Part shown: one piece after another, positions 30,428 to 38,678 of the stretch
Position numbering within the stretch: the first letter of the stretch is position 1
Layout: each line of letters opens with the position of its first letter
Assembly (NCBI RefSeq): GCF_030580855.1
Contig: NZ_JAUQOP010000043.1
Location: 1-41,493 of the forward strand
Length of the DNA stretch: 41,493 nucleotides
Source of the DNA: Pseudomonas citrullilanati
Lineage (GTDB): Bacteria; Pseudomonadota; Gammaproteobacteria; Pseudomonadales; Pseudomonadaceae
Direction: 5' to 3'
Position numbers and translations under genes: made by a program
Notes under the pieces: generated by a model
Database searches by the model: none
The model's input: the letters and a program-made list of their open reading frames with translations, nothing else
Told to the model about the DNA's origin: nothing

Positions 30428-32944
30428 ATGATTTCTCTGCCGATCGATGAAGTTTTACCCGCCCTGCGCCAAGCCTTGGCGTCACGCCACGAAGCCGTGC
30501 TCGAAGCGCCGCCCGGCGCCGGTAAAACCACCCGCGTTCCCTTGGCCTTGCTGGATGAGGCCTGGCTGGCCGGGCAGACCATCCTTATGCTCGAACCAAG
30601 GCGCCTGGCCGCCCGGGCCGCGGCCGAGCGGCTGGCCAGCGAGCTGCGGGAAAAGGTCGGCGAAACGGTTGGCTACCGCATCCGCCTGGACAGCAAGGTG
30701 GGGCCCAGGACACGCATCGAAGTGGTCACCGAGGGCATCCTCACCCGACGCCTGCAGGATGACCCGGCACTGGAAGGCGTGGGCCTGCTGATTTTCGACG
30801 AGTTCCACGAGCGTAGCCTCGACGCCGACCTGGCACTGGCCCTGAGCCTCAATGGCCGTGAGCTGTTTCGCGAAGACCAGCCGCTGAAGATCCTGCTGAT
30901 GTCCGCCACCCTCGAAGGCGAGCGCCTGGCCGGGCTGCTGGGCGATGCGCCGATCCTGCGCAGCGAAGGGCGCATGTTCCCGGTCACGGTGCGTTGGGGC
31001 CGGCCGTTCCAGCCCGGCGAATACATCGAGCCGCGGCTGGTGCAGACGGTGCTGGAAGCGTTGCGCGATGAAACCGGCAGCGTGCTGGTGTTCCTGCCCG
31101 GCCAGGCGGAGATCCGCCGCGTCCATCAGCAACTGGCCGACACCTTGGGCGAGGCTGGCAACGTGTTGCTCTGCCCCTTGCACGGTGAACTCGACCTCGC
31201 GGCCCAGCGCGCCGCCATCGACCCCGCGCCAGCGGGCCAGCGCAAGGTGGTGCTGGCGACCAACATCGCCGAGACCAGCCTGACCATCAATGGCGTGCGG
31301 GTGGTGGTCGATGCCGGCCTGGCCCGTGTCCCATGCTTCGACCCGGGCAGCGGCATGACCCGTCTCGACACCCAGCGCATTTCCCGCGCCAGCGCCACCC
31401 AGCGGGCCGGCCGGGCCGGGCGCCTGGAGCCGGGGGTGTGCTATCGGCTGTGGTCCGAAGACCAGCACGAACAGTTGGCCGCTTATGGCAGCGCGGAGAT
31501 TCTGTCGGCGGACCTGGCCGGGTTGGCCCTGCAATTGGGACGCTGGGGTGTGACGCCGCAGCAGTTGATCTGGCTCGACGTTCCGCCCGCCGCCGCTTAC
31601 GCCCAGGCCCAGGACCTGCTGCAACGCCTGGGCGCGCTGGACGGTGAACAGCTGACTCGCCACGGCCAGGCCATGGCGGAGCTGCCCGCTCACCCTCGGA
31701 TCGCGCATCTGTTGCTGCGCGGCCAGGCGCTAGGGCTGGCGGACATGGCCTGCAACGTCGCCGCACTGTTGGGCGAGCGCGATATCCTGCGTGGTGCCGG
31801 CGCGGACCTGCACAGTCGCCTGGCCTTGCTGTCCGGCGAAGAACGCGCGGCGCGTGGCGCCCAGGGTGGGGTGCAGCGGGCGCGGCAGTTGGCCCGGCAA
31901 TATCGCGGTTACCTGCGGGGCAAGGCCGAAGAAGCCGTGGCCGATCCCGATCATCCCCGCTGGCTCGGCGCCTTGCTGGCGCTGGCCTACCCGGACCGCG
32001 TCGCCCAGCAGCGCCGGCCCGGTGGCGCTGAATACCGCTTGGCCAACGGCCGTGCGGCACTGTTCGCCGAGGCCGACAGCCTGATGAAACAAGCGTGGCT
32101 GGTGGTCGCCGACCTGGGCAGTCGCCAGGGCCAGCGCGAAGAACGCATCTACCTGGCGACGGATTTCGACCCAGCGCTGTTCGACTCGGTGCTGGCCGAG
32201 CAGGTGCGCACGGTGGATCAACTGGACTGGGACGAACGCGAAGGCGTGCTGCGCGCCGAGCGCCAGCGCAAGGTGGGCGAGCTGGTCCTCAGCCGCGAGC
32301 CGCTGACCGGCCTGGACGAGTCTGCCCGTAGCCAGGCGTTGGTGAACCTGGTGCGGCGCAAGGGCCTGGAACTGTTGCCCTGGACCCCGGAGCTGCGCCA
32401 ATGGCAGGCGCGGGTGGCGCTGCTGCGTCGCCTGGACCTGGACGCCAAGGGCGAGAGTGAGTGGCCGGACGTCAGCGATGGCGCATTGCTGGGCAGTCTC
32501 GAGCATTGGTTGATGCCGTATCTGGGCCGCGTTTCGCGCCTCAGCCATTTCGCCAGCCTGGACGTGTCGAGCTTCGTTCATAACCTGTTGCCCTGGCCCC
32601 TGCCACAACGCTTGGATGAACTGGCGCCGCACCATTTGAGCGTGCCCTCGGGGTCGTCGATCCGCCTGGACTACAGCGAGCATCCGCCGATCCTGGCAGT
32701 GCGCTTGCAGGAACTCTTCGGCCTGGCCGACACCCCGCGCATCGCTGGGGGGCGGCAGGTGGTCAAGCTGCACCTGCTGTCCCCCGCGCGGCGGCCGGTG
32801 CAGGTCACCCAGGACCTGGCGAACTTCTGGCGCAGCACCTACGCCGAGGTGAAGAAGGACCTCAAGGGACGGTATCCCAAGCATTACTGGCCGGACGATC
32901 CGCTGGTGGCGGAGGCGACGGCGCGGGTCAAGCCGCGTAAGTGA
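30428..32944 (+). CDS. hrpB: ATP-dependent helicase HrpB (DEAH-type)
   Basis: A large superfamily 2 RNA helicase (838 aa). The Walker A motif is EAPPGAGKTTRVP with Lys33, and the box II is DEFH (124-127), an HrpB-type variant of DEAH. SATLEG, TNIAETSLTI and QRAGRAGRLEPG are further helicase motifs. The HA2 region and a C-terminal HrpB-specific domain (about 700-838) complete it. The ATG at 30428 follows GGAG. In E. coli it is nonessential and its substrate is not settled. It is divergent from the small lipoprotein gene and is followed by a REP pair. Confidence 0.96.
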   Translation: MISLPIDEVLPALRQALASRHEAVLEAPPGAGKTTRVPLALLDEAWLAGQTILMLEPRRLAARAAAERLASELREKVGETVGYRIRLDSKVGPRTRIEVVTEGILTRRLQDDPALEGVGLLIFDEFHERSLDADLALALSLNGRELFREDQPLKILLMSATLEGERLAGLLGDAPILRSEGRMFPVTVRWGRPFQPGEYIEPRLVQTVLEALRDETGSVLVFLPGQAEIRRVHQQLADTLGEAGNVLLCPLHGELDLAAQRAAIDPAPAGQRKVVLATNIAETSLTINGVRVVVDAGLARVPCFDPGSGMTRLDTQRISRASATQRAGRAGRLEPGVCYRLWSEDQHEQLAAYGSAEILSADLAGLALQLGRWGVTPQQLIWLDVPPAAAYAQAQDLLQRLGALDGEQLTRHGQAMAELPAHPRIAHLLLRGQALGLADMACNVAALLGERDILRGAGADLHSRLALLSGEERAARGAQGGVQRARQLARQYRGYLRGKAEEAVADPDHPRWLGALLALAYPDRVAQQRRPGGAEYRLANGRAALFAEADSLMKQAWLVVADLGSRQGQREERIYLATDFDPALFDSVLAEQVRTVDQLDWDEREGVLRAERQRKVGELVLSREPLTGLDESARSQALVNLVRRKGLELLPWTPELRQWQARVALLRRLDLDAKGESEWPDVSDGALLGSLEHWLMPYLGRVSRLSHFASLDVSSFVHNLLPWPLPQRLDELAPHHLSVPSGSSIRLDYSEHPPILAVRLQELFGLADTPRIAGGRQVVKLHLLSPARRPVQVTQDLANFWRSTYAEVKKDLKGRYPKHYWPDDPLVAEATARVKPRK

Positions 32945-32977
32945 ACGGAGGAAATCCAAGATATGAAATACAAACCC

Positions 32978-33068
32978 TGTGGGAGCTGAGCTTGCTCGCG
33001 ATAGCGGTGTGTCAGTCAATAACAGTGCTGCTGATCCGCCGCAATCGCGAGCAAGCTCGGCTCCCACA
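32978..33068. repeat. REP pair between convergent genes
   Basis: Inverted arms TGTGGGAGCTGAGCTTGCTC and GAGCAAGCTCGGCTCCCACA. A one-base difference from the usual unit (GAGCTGAGC) is matched in the partner arm (GCTCGGCTC), roughly preserving the pairing. It lies between hrpB and the convergent endonuclease-family gene. Confidence 0.85.
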
Positions 33069-33073
33069 GGGGG

Positions 33074-34153
33074 CTAAGGCGCTGCCGGCAACAAAAATCG
33101 CGCAATCACCGGCAAATGATCCGAGATACGCAAGGTGTCGTCCTGCCTTACCTGGGCTTCGACCCGTTTGATCCGCGGGCTGTAGAACAGGTAGTCGACG
33201 GTGCGGTCGGGGCCGTTGAGGCCTGGGTCGTTCGGGTAGTGGGTCAACCAGTGCTCGCGGTCGATGCCGCTGGCTTCGTTGTTGGTGGGAATCATCGGGT
33301 ATTTGTCCCACAGCAGGTGCAAGGCGCTGTCGGCGGAATAGGGCGTGCGCTGCTCGGGCGGCAGGCGACGGTACTGGCCGAGGGGCAGCAGGTTGAAGTC
33401 GCCGCCGATCAGCCACGGCGTGCCGGAGGATTCGAATTTATCCAAGGCCTTGGCAACGGCGGCCACTTGCCTGGGCAACGTTTCGTCCGGCTCGGTGGCC
33501 CGCTCCAGGTGGGTGTTGAGCACCGCCAGGCGGCCGCCGTCCTTCAGCGCCAGGTAGCTCACCAGCAGGGCATTCCTGGGTTGGAACTGGCGAGTGATGA
33601 CGTTGGCGTCGGCCACCGGCAGCTGCACCCGTTCGGCGTGGTCGATGCGGTAGCGGCTCAGCGTCGCCAGCTGGCGGCCGACGCTGCCGAAGACGTGGGG
33701 ATTGGGGATGAAGTCGGCCTTCCAGTCGAAGGCGCTGGTGCCACAGGGATAGAGATCGGCCAGCCGTTCCTGCAACAGCTTGAACTGATCCTGGTAGTCA
33801 CTGGCCTTGGCGCCGTTGTCCAGTTCCTGGAGCAGGACGATGTCCGGTTGCTCGTCGCGGATGACTCGCGCCACTTCGTCGAGGCTGAAGGCCATGTCTT
33901 CCAGGGTCGGGCTTTCGTCGTCACCCTGGGCCAGGTCGTGCCAGAACACGTAGCGCTTGCCGGCCAGGAACTGCACGTTCCAGGTCATCACCTTCAAGGC
34001 CTGGCCGGGCATCAGCGGGGCCGCGTTGGCGGTGCAACTGACCGGCAGGGTTTCCCGGGGTTGTGGGCGCCAGGTCAAGCCGTAGATGGCCAGGGCGGCC
34101 AGGCCGAGGACCAACAGCAGGCCCAGCAGGGTGTAGCGCAGTAGACGGGTCAT
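33074..34153 (-). CDS. Endonuclease/exonuclease/phosphatase family protein, membrane-anchored
   Basis: A 359-residue protein with one N-terminal membrane segment (about 6-27, LLGLLLVLGLAALAIYGL) that would place the catalytic domain in the periplasm. The EEP fold is clear: LKVMTWNVQFLAG, DIVLLQELDNG, LAVLNTHLERA, WLIGGDFNLLP and the terminal ISDHLPVIARF with the catalytic His. The family includes nucleases, phosphodiesterases and sphingomyelinase-like enzymes; substrate cannot be told apart here. RIDHAER and GIDREHWLTHYPNDPGLNGPDRTVDYLF are conserved in relatives. It lies 87 bases after the YciC-type gene on the same strand. Confidence 0.88.
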   Translation of the reverse strand: MTRLLRYTLLGLLLVLGLAALAIYGLTWRPQPRETLPVSCTANAAPLMPGQALKVMTWNVQFLAGKRYVFWHDLAQGDDESPTLEDMAFSLDEVARVIRDEQPDIVLLQELDNGAKASDYQDQFKLLQERLADLYPCGTSAFDWKADFIPNPHVFGSVGRQLATLSRYRIDHAERVQLPVADANVITRQFQPRNALLVSYLALKDGGRLAVLNTHLERATEPDETLPRQVAAVAKALDKFESSGTPWLIGGDFNLLPLGQYRRLPPEQRTPYSADSALHLLWDKYPMIPTNNEASGIDREHWLTHYPNDPGLNGPDRTVDYLFYSPRIKRVEAQVRQDDTLRISDHLPVIARFLLPAAP

Positions 34154-34240
34154 GGCTCAGCTTATGGGCGAACGCAAAAGTGATCCCGAGCATAACCGAG
34201 AGCGGTTCTCAAGCCCAAGCCCGGTACCGGCAAGCGGGGG

Positions 34241-34903
34241 TCAGCGCGCGTCGGGCCTTGCTTCGATGAGCATGAAGATGCGGAACAGCACCACGCTGGT
34301 GAACAGTTGCAGGAAGCTGTGGACGCTGTCGATCAGCAGGCTGATCACCGGGTTCTGGGGCGCCGGATAGGCCGAGACACTGGCGCCCTTGAGCAACCAC
34401 AACGGCGCCATCACGCAGAGGATGCACAACAGGATCCGCCAGAAATTGCCGCGGCTCATGGCCAGGCTTTCCTTCATGGCGGCCAGCGGCGTCAGCCCCC
34501 GCAGCACCAGCAGGTATTCACTGAAGGCCAGGGTCACCATCAGCCACAGGCCGGGGAGGAAATACAAGGAAATGCCCACCAGGATCAGCAGCGTGTTGAG
34601 GGCGGTCAACAGCGCAAAGCGCGGCCACAGGGTCAGCGCCGTGGCGAGCAGGTCGCGGGGACGTGGCGCCTCGCCGCGACTGCGGGCGTCGAGAAACAGG
34701 ATCAGCGCGGCGGTGTAGAGCGGATACACCAGCAGCCCGACGATCACGCTGTAGCCGGGAAAGCCTTCCGGGCCGACGGCGCTGTCCACGCCTTGCTGCA
34801 GCAGCGCCTCGAGTATGACCAAGGGCAGGCACAGCTGGGCGATCCGGCCCAGATGGCGCTTGAAGAAATACAAAGAGTCGCGCAACACGTCAAACGGATT
34901 CAT
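34241..34903 (-). CDS. YciC-type (UPF0259) inner-membrane protein
   Basis: A 220-residue polytopic membrane protein with about six hydrophobic stretches, starting MNPFDVLRDSLYFFKRHLGRIAQLCLPLVILE and containing FLPGLWLMVTLAFSEYLLVLRG and AMKESLAMSRGNFWRIL. These match the UPF0259/YciC pattern. Function is not established; relatives are linked to envelope homeostasis. Together with the downstream endonuclease-family gene it may form a two-gene unit. Confidence 0.85.
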   Translation of the reverse strand: MNPFDVLRDSLYFFKRHLGRIAQLCLPLVILEALLQQGVDSAVGPEGFPGYSVIVGLLVYPLYTAALILFLDARSRGEAPRPRDLLATALTLWPRFALLTALNTLLILVGISLYFLPGLWLMVTLAFSEYLLVLRGLTPLAAMKESLAMSRGNFWRILLCILCVMAPLWLLKGASVSAYPAPQNPVISLLIDSVHSFLQLFTSVVLFRIFMLIEARPDAR

Positions 34904-35078
34904 GGGTCGGTATCGCAGTTCAAAAAGCGGTCCGACACTTTAACCGATCGAGTGCCCGCACGAGCAAACGTAAACATCTGGTAAAGACCGTTGAATCCTT
35001 CCAGGCAAGCCCCATTACTGAGTCGTATCGGTCTTGTGACCGGCATGGTTTTCTATCCGGCAATCTGATGAGGTCGCC

Positions 35079-35828
35079 ATGAACAGCGAAGAACAAACCC
35101 TGATCGATGGACTGTTTTCACGGCTGCAACAGGCCGAAAAGGATTCAGCCCCGCGCGACGCCCAGGCCGAGGCGCGGATCAAGGAACACCTGGCGAGCCA
35201 GCCCGCCGCGGGCTATTTCATGGCCCAGGCGATCCTGGTGCAGGAGGCCGCGATCAAGCGTCTCGACGAGCAGAACAGGCAGTTGACCCAGCAAGTCGAG
35301 CAATTGCAGGCCGAGCTGCAACAGGCGCGCAGCCAGGCCTCGACGCCGGCCGGCGGTGGAGGTTTCCTGTCGAGCATTTTCGGTGGCAGCAACCGCGATC
35401 CACGCCCGGCAAATCCTGCACCCTCCAGCACGGGCGGCTGGCGCGAGCCACCCCGGTCGTCTTTCAATGCCCCGGCCCAGCAGGGCTTCGGCACGCCACC
35501 GGGCAATTATGGCGCACCGCCACAGCAGGCCCCGGCGGCGGGCAGCTTCCTGGGTGGTGCCTTGAAAACCGCGGCGGGCGTCGCCGGTGGGGTGATGCTG
35601 GCCCAGGGCATCAGCAGCTTATTCCACAGCGGCCAGCAGCCCCAGGAAATCGTCGAGGTGATCAAGGAAGAGCCCGCCCAACCGGTCAATGACACCGGCG
35701 ACAACGGCTGGGGCGATGACCAGCGCGTGGCCGACAGCGATGGCTACGGTAACGATTCGGCTGGTTTCAGCGACGCCGACTACAGCGACGACGGCTCTTT
35801 CTTCGGGGACGACGACTCCTTCGTCTGA
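35079..35828 (+). CDS. DUF2076 family protein
   Basis: A 249-residue protein with the DUF2076 opening MNSEEQTLIDGLFSRLQQAEKDSAPRDAQAEARI. A coiled-coil segment (about 55-88, QNRQLTQQVEQLQAELQQ) follows. A Gly/Pro/Ala-rich middle contains GGGGFLSSIFGG and a short hydrophobic patch (AAGVAGGVMLAQGISSLF). A strongly acidic C-terminal tail (about 205-249) is rich in Asp, Ser and Tyr. No signal peptide is present. Function is unknown; DUF2076 proteins are sometimes called periplasmic ligand-binding sensors, but this sequence gives no direct support. It has its own upstream region of 175 bases. Confidence 0.88.
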   Translation: MNSEEQTLIDGLFSRLQQAEKDSAPRDAQAEARIKEHLASQPAAGYFMAQAILVQEAAIKRLDEQNRQLTQQVEQLQAELQQARSQASTPAGGGGFLSSIFGGSNRDPRPANPAPSSTGGWREPPRSSFNAPAQQGFGTPPGNYGAPPQQAPAAGSFLGGALKTAAGVAGGVMLAQGISSLFHSGQQPQEIVEVIKEEPAQPVNDTGDNGWGDDQRVADSDGYGNDSAGFSDADYSDDGSFFGDDDSFV

Positions 35829-35953
35829 CCTGCCATTCGTCCGGGGCGCCCTGGCGCCTCGGGCCGATTATTCGCGGAACATTCCCCTGGGCTGGCATAC
35901 TGGCGACCTTTCGGGCCAGATGGCCTGCGCTGGTGCAGCCAAGAGGAAATGCG

Positions 35954-36433
35954 GTGAAGAAAATTGCAGTGTTCGCCGATGTCCAGAACCTCTATTACAC
36001 CGTGCGCCAGGCCTACGGTTGCCACTTCAACTACGCTGCGCTGTGGGCCGATGTCAGCAAGCAGGGGCAGATTGTCGAGGCCTATGCCTATGCGATCGAC
36101 CGTGGCGACAGCAAGCAGCAGCAGTTCCAGCAGATCCTGCGCAACCTGGGGTTCACCGTGAAGCTCAAGCCCTACATCCAGCGCAGCGACGGCTCGGCCA
36201 AGGGCGACTGGGACGTGGGCATCACCCTGGACATCATGGACGCCGCCGACCATGTCGACGAAGTGGTGCTGGCCTCCGGTGATGGCGATTTCGACATGCT
36301 GCTCGAACGCATCATCAGCAAGCATGGCGTGCAGGCGGTGGCCTACGGGGTGCCGGGGCTGACCGCCAATTCGTTGATCCGCGCCGCCAGCCGCTACGTG
36401 CCCATCGAAGGCGCGTTGCTGCTCAAGAATTGA
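35954..36433 (+). CDS. NYN-domain ribonuclease-like protein (LabA/DUF88)
   Basis: A 159-residue PIN-like NYN-domain protein. Acidic metal-site residues are visible: Asp9 and Asn12 in VFADVQNLYYTVR, Asp in GDWDVGITLDIMD, and the ASGDGDFDMLLERI pair. This pattern predicts a metal-dependent RNase, though many LabA/DUF88 proteins are uncharacterised. The GTG at 35954 was chosen: AGAGGAA lies about 8 bases upstream and the strand beginning KKIAVFADVQN starts there. It precedes a DEDDh exonuclease gene by 21 bases on the same strand, so the two are likely co-transcribed. Confidence 0.88.
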   Translation: MKKIAVFADVQNLYYTVRQAYGCHFNYAALWADVSKQGQIVEAYAYAIDRGDSKQQQFQQILRNLGFTVKLKPYIQRSDGSAKGDWDVGITLDIMDAADHVDEVVLASGDGDFDMLLERIISKHGVQAVAYGVPGLTANSLIRAASRYVPIEGALLLKN

Positions 36434-36454
36434 TTTTTACGGAGTTCAGCAGGT

Positions 36455-37066
36455 TTGGAACGCATCGCAGTCATCGACTTTGAAACCACCGGCATCACTC
36501 CGAGCAGCAGTTGCCGGGCCACCGAAATCGCCGTGGTGATCCTCGAACAGGGCCGGATTGTCGACCGTTACCAGAGCCTGATGAATGCCGGCGTACGCGT
36601 GCCGGCCTTCATCGAGCAGTTGACCGGCATCAGCAACGCCATGCTGCGCAGCGCACCGCCGGCCGAGAAGGTGATGAACGAGGTCAATGAGTTTGTCGGC
36701 ATCACGCCGCTGCTGGCCCACAACGCCGCCTTCGACCAGAAGTTCTGGGACTTCGAGCTGGGGCGCATCAAGCGGACCCGCCTGCAGAATTTCGCCTGCT
36801 CATTGCTGCTGGCCCGGCGCCTGATGCCGGCCGCACCGAACCACAAGCTCGGCACGCTCAACAGCTTCGCCGGCCTGCCCCATACCGGCCAGGCCCACCG
36901 GGCCCTGGCCGATGCCGAAATGGCCGCCAACCTCACCGCGCACCTGGCCTCGGAGCTGCGGCAGAAGCATGGGTTGCAGGCGTTGTCCCATGATTTCCTG
37001 TGCCGCTTGCAGAAAGTGCCGGCGGCGAAGATCAATGAGCATCTCAAGCGCTATCGCGGATTCTGA
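36455..37066 (+). CDS. DEDDh 3'-5' exonuclease (DnaQ-like)
   Basis: A 203-residue exonuclease-fold protein with all catalytic residues: Asp8 and Glu10 in VIDFETTG, Asp94 in HNAAFDQKFW, and His148 and Asp153 in HRALADAEMAAN. This is the DEDDh family (DnaQ epsilon, ExoX, RNase T relatives). The C-terminal 35 residues (LSHDFLCRLQKVPAAKINEHL) lie outside the nuclease core. The start is a TTG at 36455 preceded by GGAG about 10 bases upstream; no in-frame ATG would keep the first catalytic motif. Its partner gene encodes a NYN nuclease. DNA or RNA substrate cannot be decided. Confidence 0.9.
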   Translation: MERIAVIDFETTGITPSSSCRATEIAVVILEQGRIVDRYQSLMNAGVRVPAFIEQLTGISNAMLRSAPPAEKVMNEVNEFVGITPLLAHNAAFDQKFWDFELGRIKRTRLQNFACSLLLARRLMPAAPNHKLGTLNSFAGLPHTGQAHRALADAEMAANLTAHLASELRQKHGLQALSHDFLCRLQKVPAAKINEHLKRYRGF

Positions 37067-37103
37067 GCACACTACAAAACAAAACTGATTTGTGTTGGGT
37101 CGA

Positions 37104-37556
37104 TTATTTCCCATTGCCTTCCAGCTGCCCCAACGGCACGCGCTTTTCAATGGCGCTGGACAGCACGATCGAGGTCTTGCTGAAGCCGAACTTGGCGATG
37201 CGGTTGATCAGCGCTTCCAGTTCCGGCATCGAGCCCACCGCCGCCTGCATGATCACGCAGGGGTCGCCCGTTACCCGGTGGCACTCGGTCAACTGAGGGA
37301 TCTTGCACAGGTCGTCGTAGGCCTTCTGGTTGCCGTGCTGGTTCATCCGCAGTTCAATCACGCATTGCACCGGCAGGCCGATCTTGGCCATGTCGACCTT
37401 GGCCTGGTAGCCGGTAATCACCCCGCTGGCTTCCAGCTTGCTGACGCGCTCGGCCACGGCGGGGGCCGACAGGTTCACTTTGCGGGCCAGGTCGGCGTAG
37501 GACGCGCGGCCGTTTTCCAGCAGGGCGCCGAGCAGCATGCGGTCGTATTTATCCAC
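37104..37556 (-). CDS. Lrp/AsnC family transcriptional regulator
   Basis: A 150-residue regulator with an N-terminal winged helix (about 1-58; DKYDRMLLGALLENGRASYADLARKVNLSAPAVAERVSKLE) and RAM ligand domain (about 65-140; VIELRMNQHGN, VTGDPCVIMQAAVGSMPELE). The GTG at 37556 has GGAAG seven bases upstream and gives the usual length; a GTG twelve codons earlier is possible. It is divergent from the EamA exporter, whose promoter region it shares. Lrp-type regulators next to amino-acid exporters often control them, so regulation of the exporter by an amino acid is a fair inference. It is only distantly similar to the Lrp protein at 26905-27384. Confidence 0.92.
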   Translation of the reverse strand: MDKYDRMLLGALLENGRASYADLARKVNLSAPAVAERVSKLEASGVITGYQAKVDMAKIGLPVQCVIELRMNQHGNQKAYDDLCKIPQLTECHRVTGDPCVIMQAAVGSMPELEALINRIAKFGFSKTSIVLSSAIEKRVPLGQLEGNGK

Positions 37557-37717
37557 GGGTGGGCTTCCAAGTGACGTGACTTTCGAAAGCACGGTTTATA
37601 GCGCCGATCTCCGTGTTTTGAAAAGTGTATGGGTGCGATAAACAGGTTTTGTAACTTATTTTCCGGCTGTCGCCTTTCTAGAATAGCGGCTCTCCTTGTC
37701 CTGACTTCGAGCTGACC
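37557..37717. promoter_or_regulatory. Shared regulatory region, Lrp / EamA exporter
   Basis: A 161-base divergent region. A candidate -10 for the exporter is TAGAAT at 37679-37684 with no convincing -35. A perfect ten-base palindrome, CTTTCGAAAG, lies at 37580-37589 close to the regulator's start. An AT-rich stretch at about 37640-37665 could suit Lrp-type binding. All assignments are inferred. Confidence 0.35.
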
Positions 37718-38620
37718 ATGCCGGGCCTACGCCGTTTCTCTCTGCCGTTGATCGCTGCCTTCTTCGCCTTGTACGTCATCTGGGGGTCGACCTACCTGGT
37801 GATTCGCCTCGGTGTCGAGCATTGGCCGCCGTTGCTGCTGGCGGGCATTCGCTTCGTGCTGGCCGGGTCGTTGATGTACGGCTTCCTGCGCTGGCGCGGG
37901 GCGCCGGCGCCGACCTGGGCCCAATGGAAGGCCGGGGCGCTCATCGGCGTGTTGTTGCTCAGCTTCGGCAATGGCGCGGTCAGTGTGGCTGAACACACCG
38001 GCGTGGCGTCCGGCGTGGCGGCCCTGGCCGTGGCCACGGTGCCGTTGTTCACCTTGCTCTGCGGCTACTTCTGGGGCGCACGCAACACGCGCCTGGAATG
38101 GGCCGGGATCGTGCTGGGGTTGATCGGCATCGCCATGCTCAACCTGGGTTCCAACCTGCAATCGAGCCCGCTCGGGGCGACCTTGCTGTTGTTCGCGGCA
38201 GCGTCCTGGGCCTTCGGTTCGGTGCTGAGCAAGCACGTGCCGTTGCCGGCGGGGGCGATGGCCAGTGCCGTGGAAATGCTGGCGGGCGGCGTGGTGCTGT
38301 TGATCGGCAGCTTCGCCAGCGGTGAACACCTGGAGCGCATCCCGCCGCTCGAGGGCTGGTTCGCCCTGGCCTACCTGACCTGCTTCGGCTCGATCATCGC
38401 CTTCAACGCCTACATGTATCTGCTCAAGCACGTGCGTCCGGCGGCGGCCACCAGCTATGCCTACGTCAACCCGGCGGTGGCGGTGTTGCTGGGCATCGTG
38501 TTCGCCGGCGAGAGCATCGGCATCGAGGAGGCCCTGGCGATGCTGGTGATCATCAGCGCGGTGGTGTTGATCGGGCTGCCGCAGTGGCGCAAGCCCAAGC
38601 CTGCGCCGGTCGAATCCTGA
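37718..38620 (+). CDS. yedA: EamA-family exporter, YedA-like
   Basis: An inner-membrane drug/metabolite transporter (300 aa) with ten hydrophobic helices arranged as two EamA repeats (about 8-140 and 150-290). The opening FFALYVIWGSTYLVIRLGVEHWPPLLLAGIRFVLAG and the second-repeat stretch TSYAYVNPAVAVLLG are characteristic of YedA/RhtA-type members. Substrates of these carriers are often amino acids or related metabolites, but the actual substrate is unknown. It is divergent from an Lrp-type regulator. The rhlE gene follows on the same strand after 58 bases. Confidence 0.88.
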   Translation: MPGLRRFSLPLIAAFFALYVIWGSTYLVIRLGVEHWPPLLLAGIRFVLAGSLMYGFLRWRGAPAPTWAQWKAGALIGVLLLSFGNGAVSVAEHTGVASGVAALAVATVPLFTLLCGYFWGARNTRLEWAGIVLGLIGIAMLNLGSNLQSSPLGATLLLFAAASWAFGSVLSKHVPLPAGAMASAVEMLAGGVVLLIGSFASGEHLERIPPLEGWFALAYLTCFGSIIAFNAYMYLLKHVRPAAATSYAYVNPAVAVLLGIVFAGESIGIEEALAMLVIISAVVLIGLPQWRKPKPAPVES

Positions 38621-38678
38621 ATTGAGGTAAACTGCCGCGCATTGCACACCATGCGCTGACTTTTCCTACGGTATTTCC

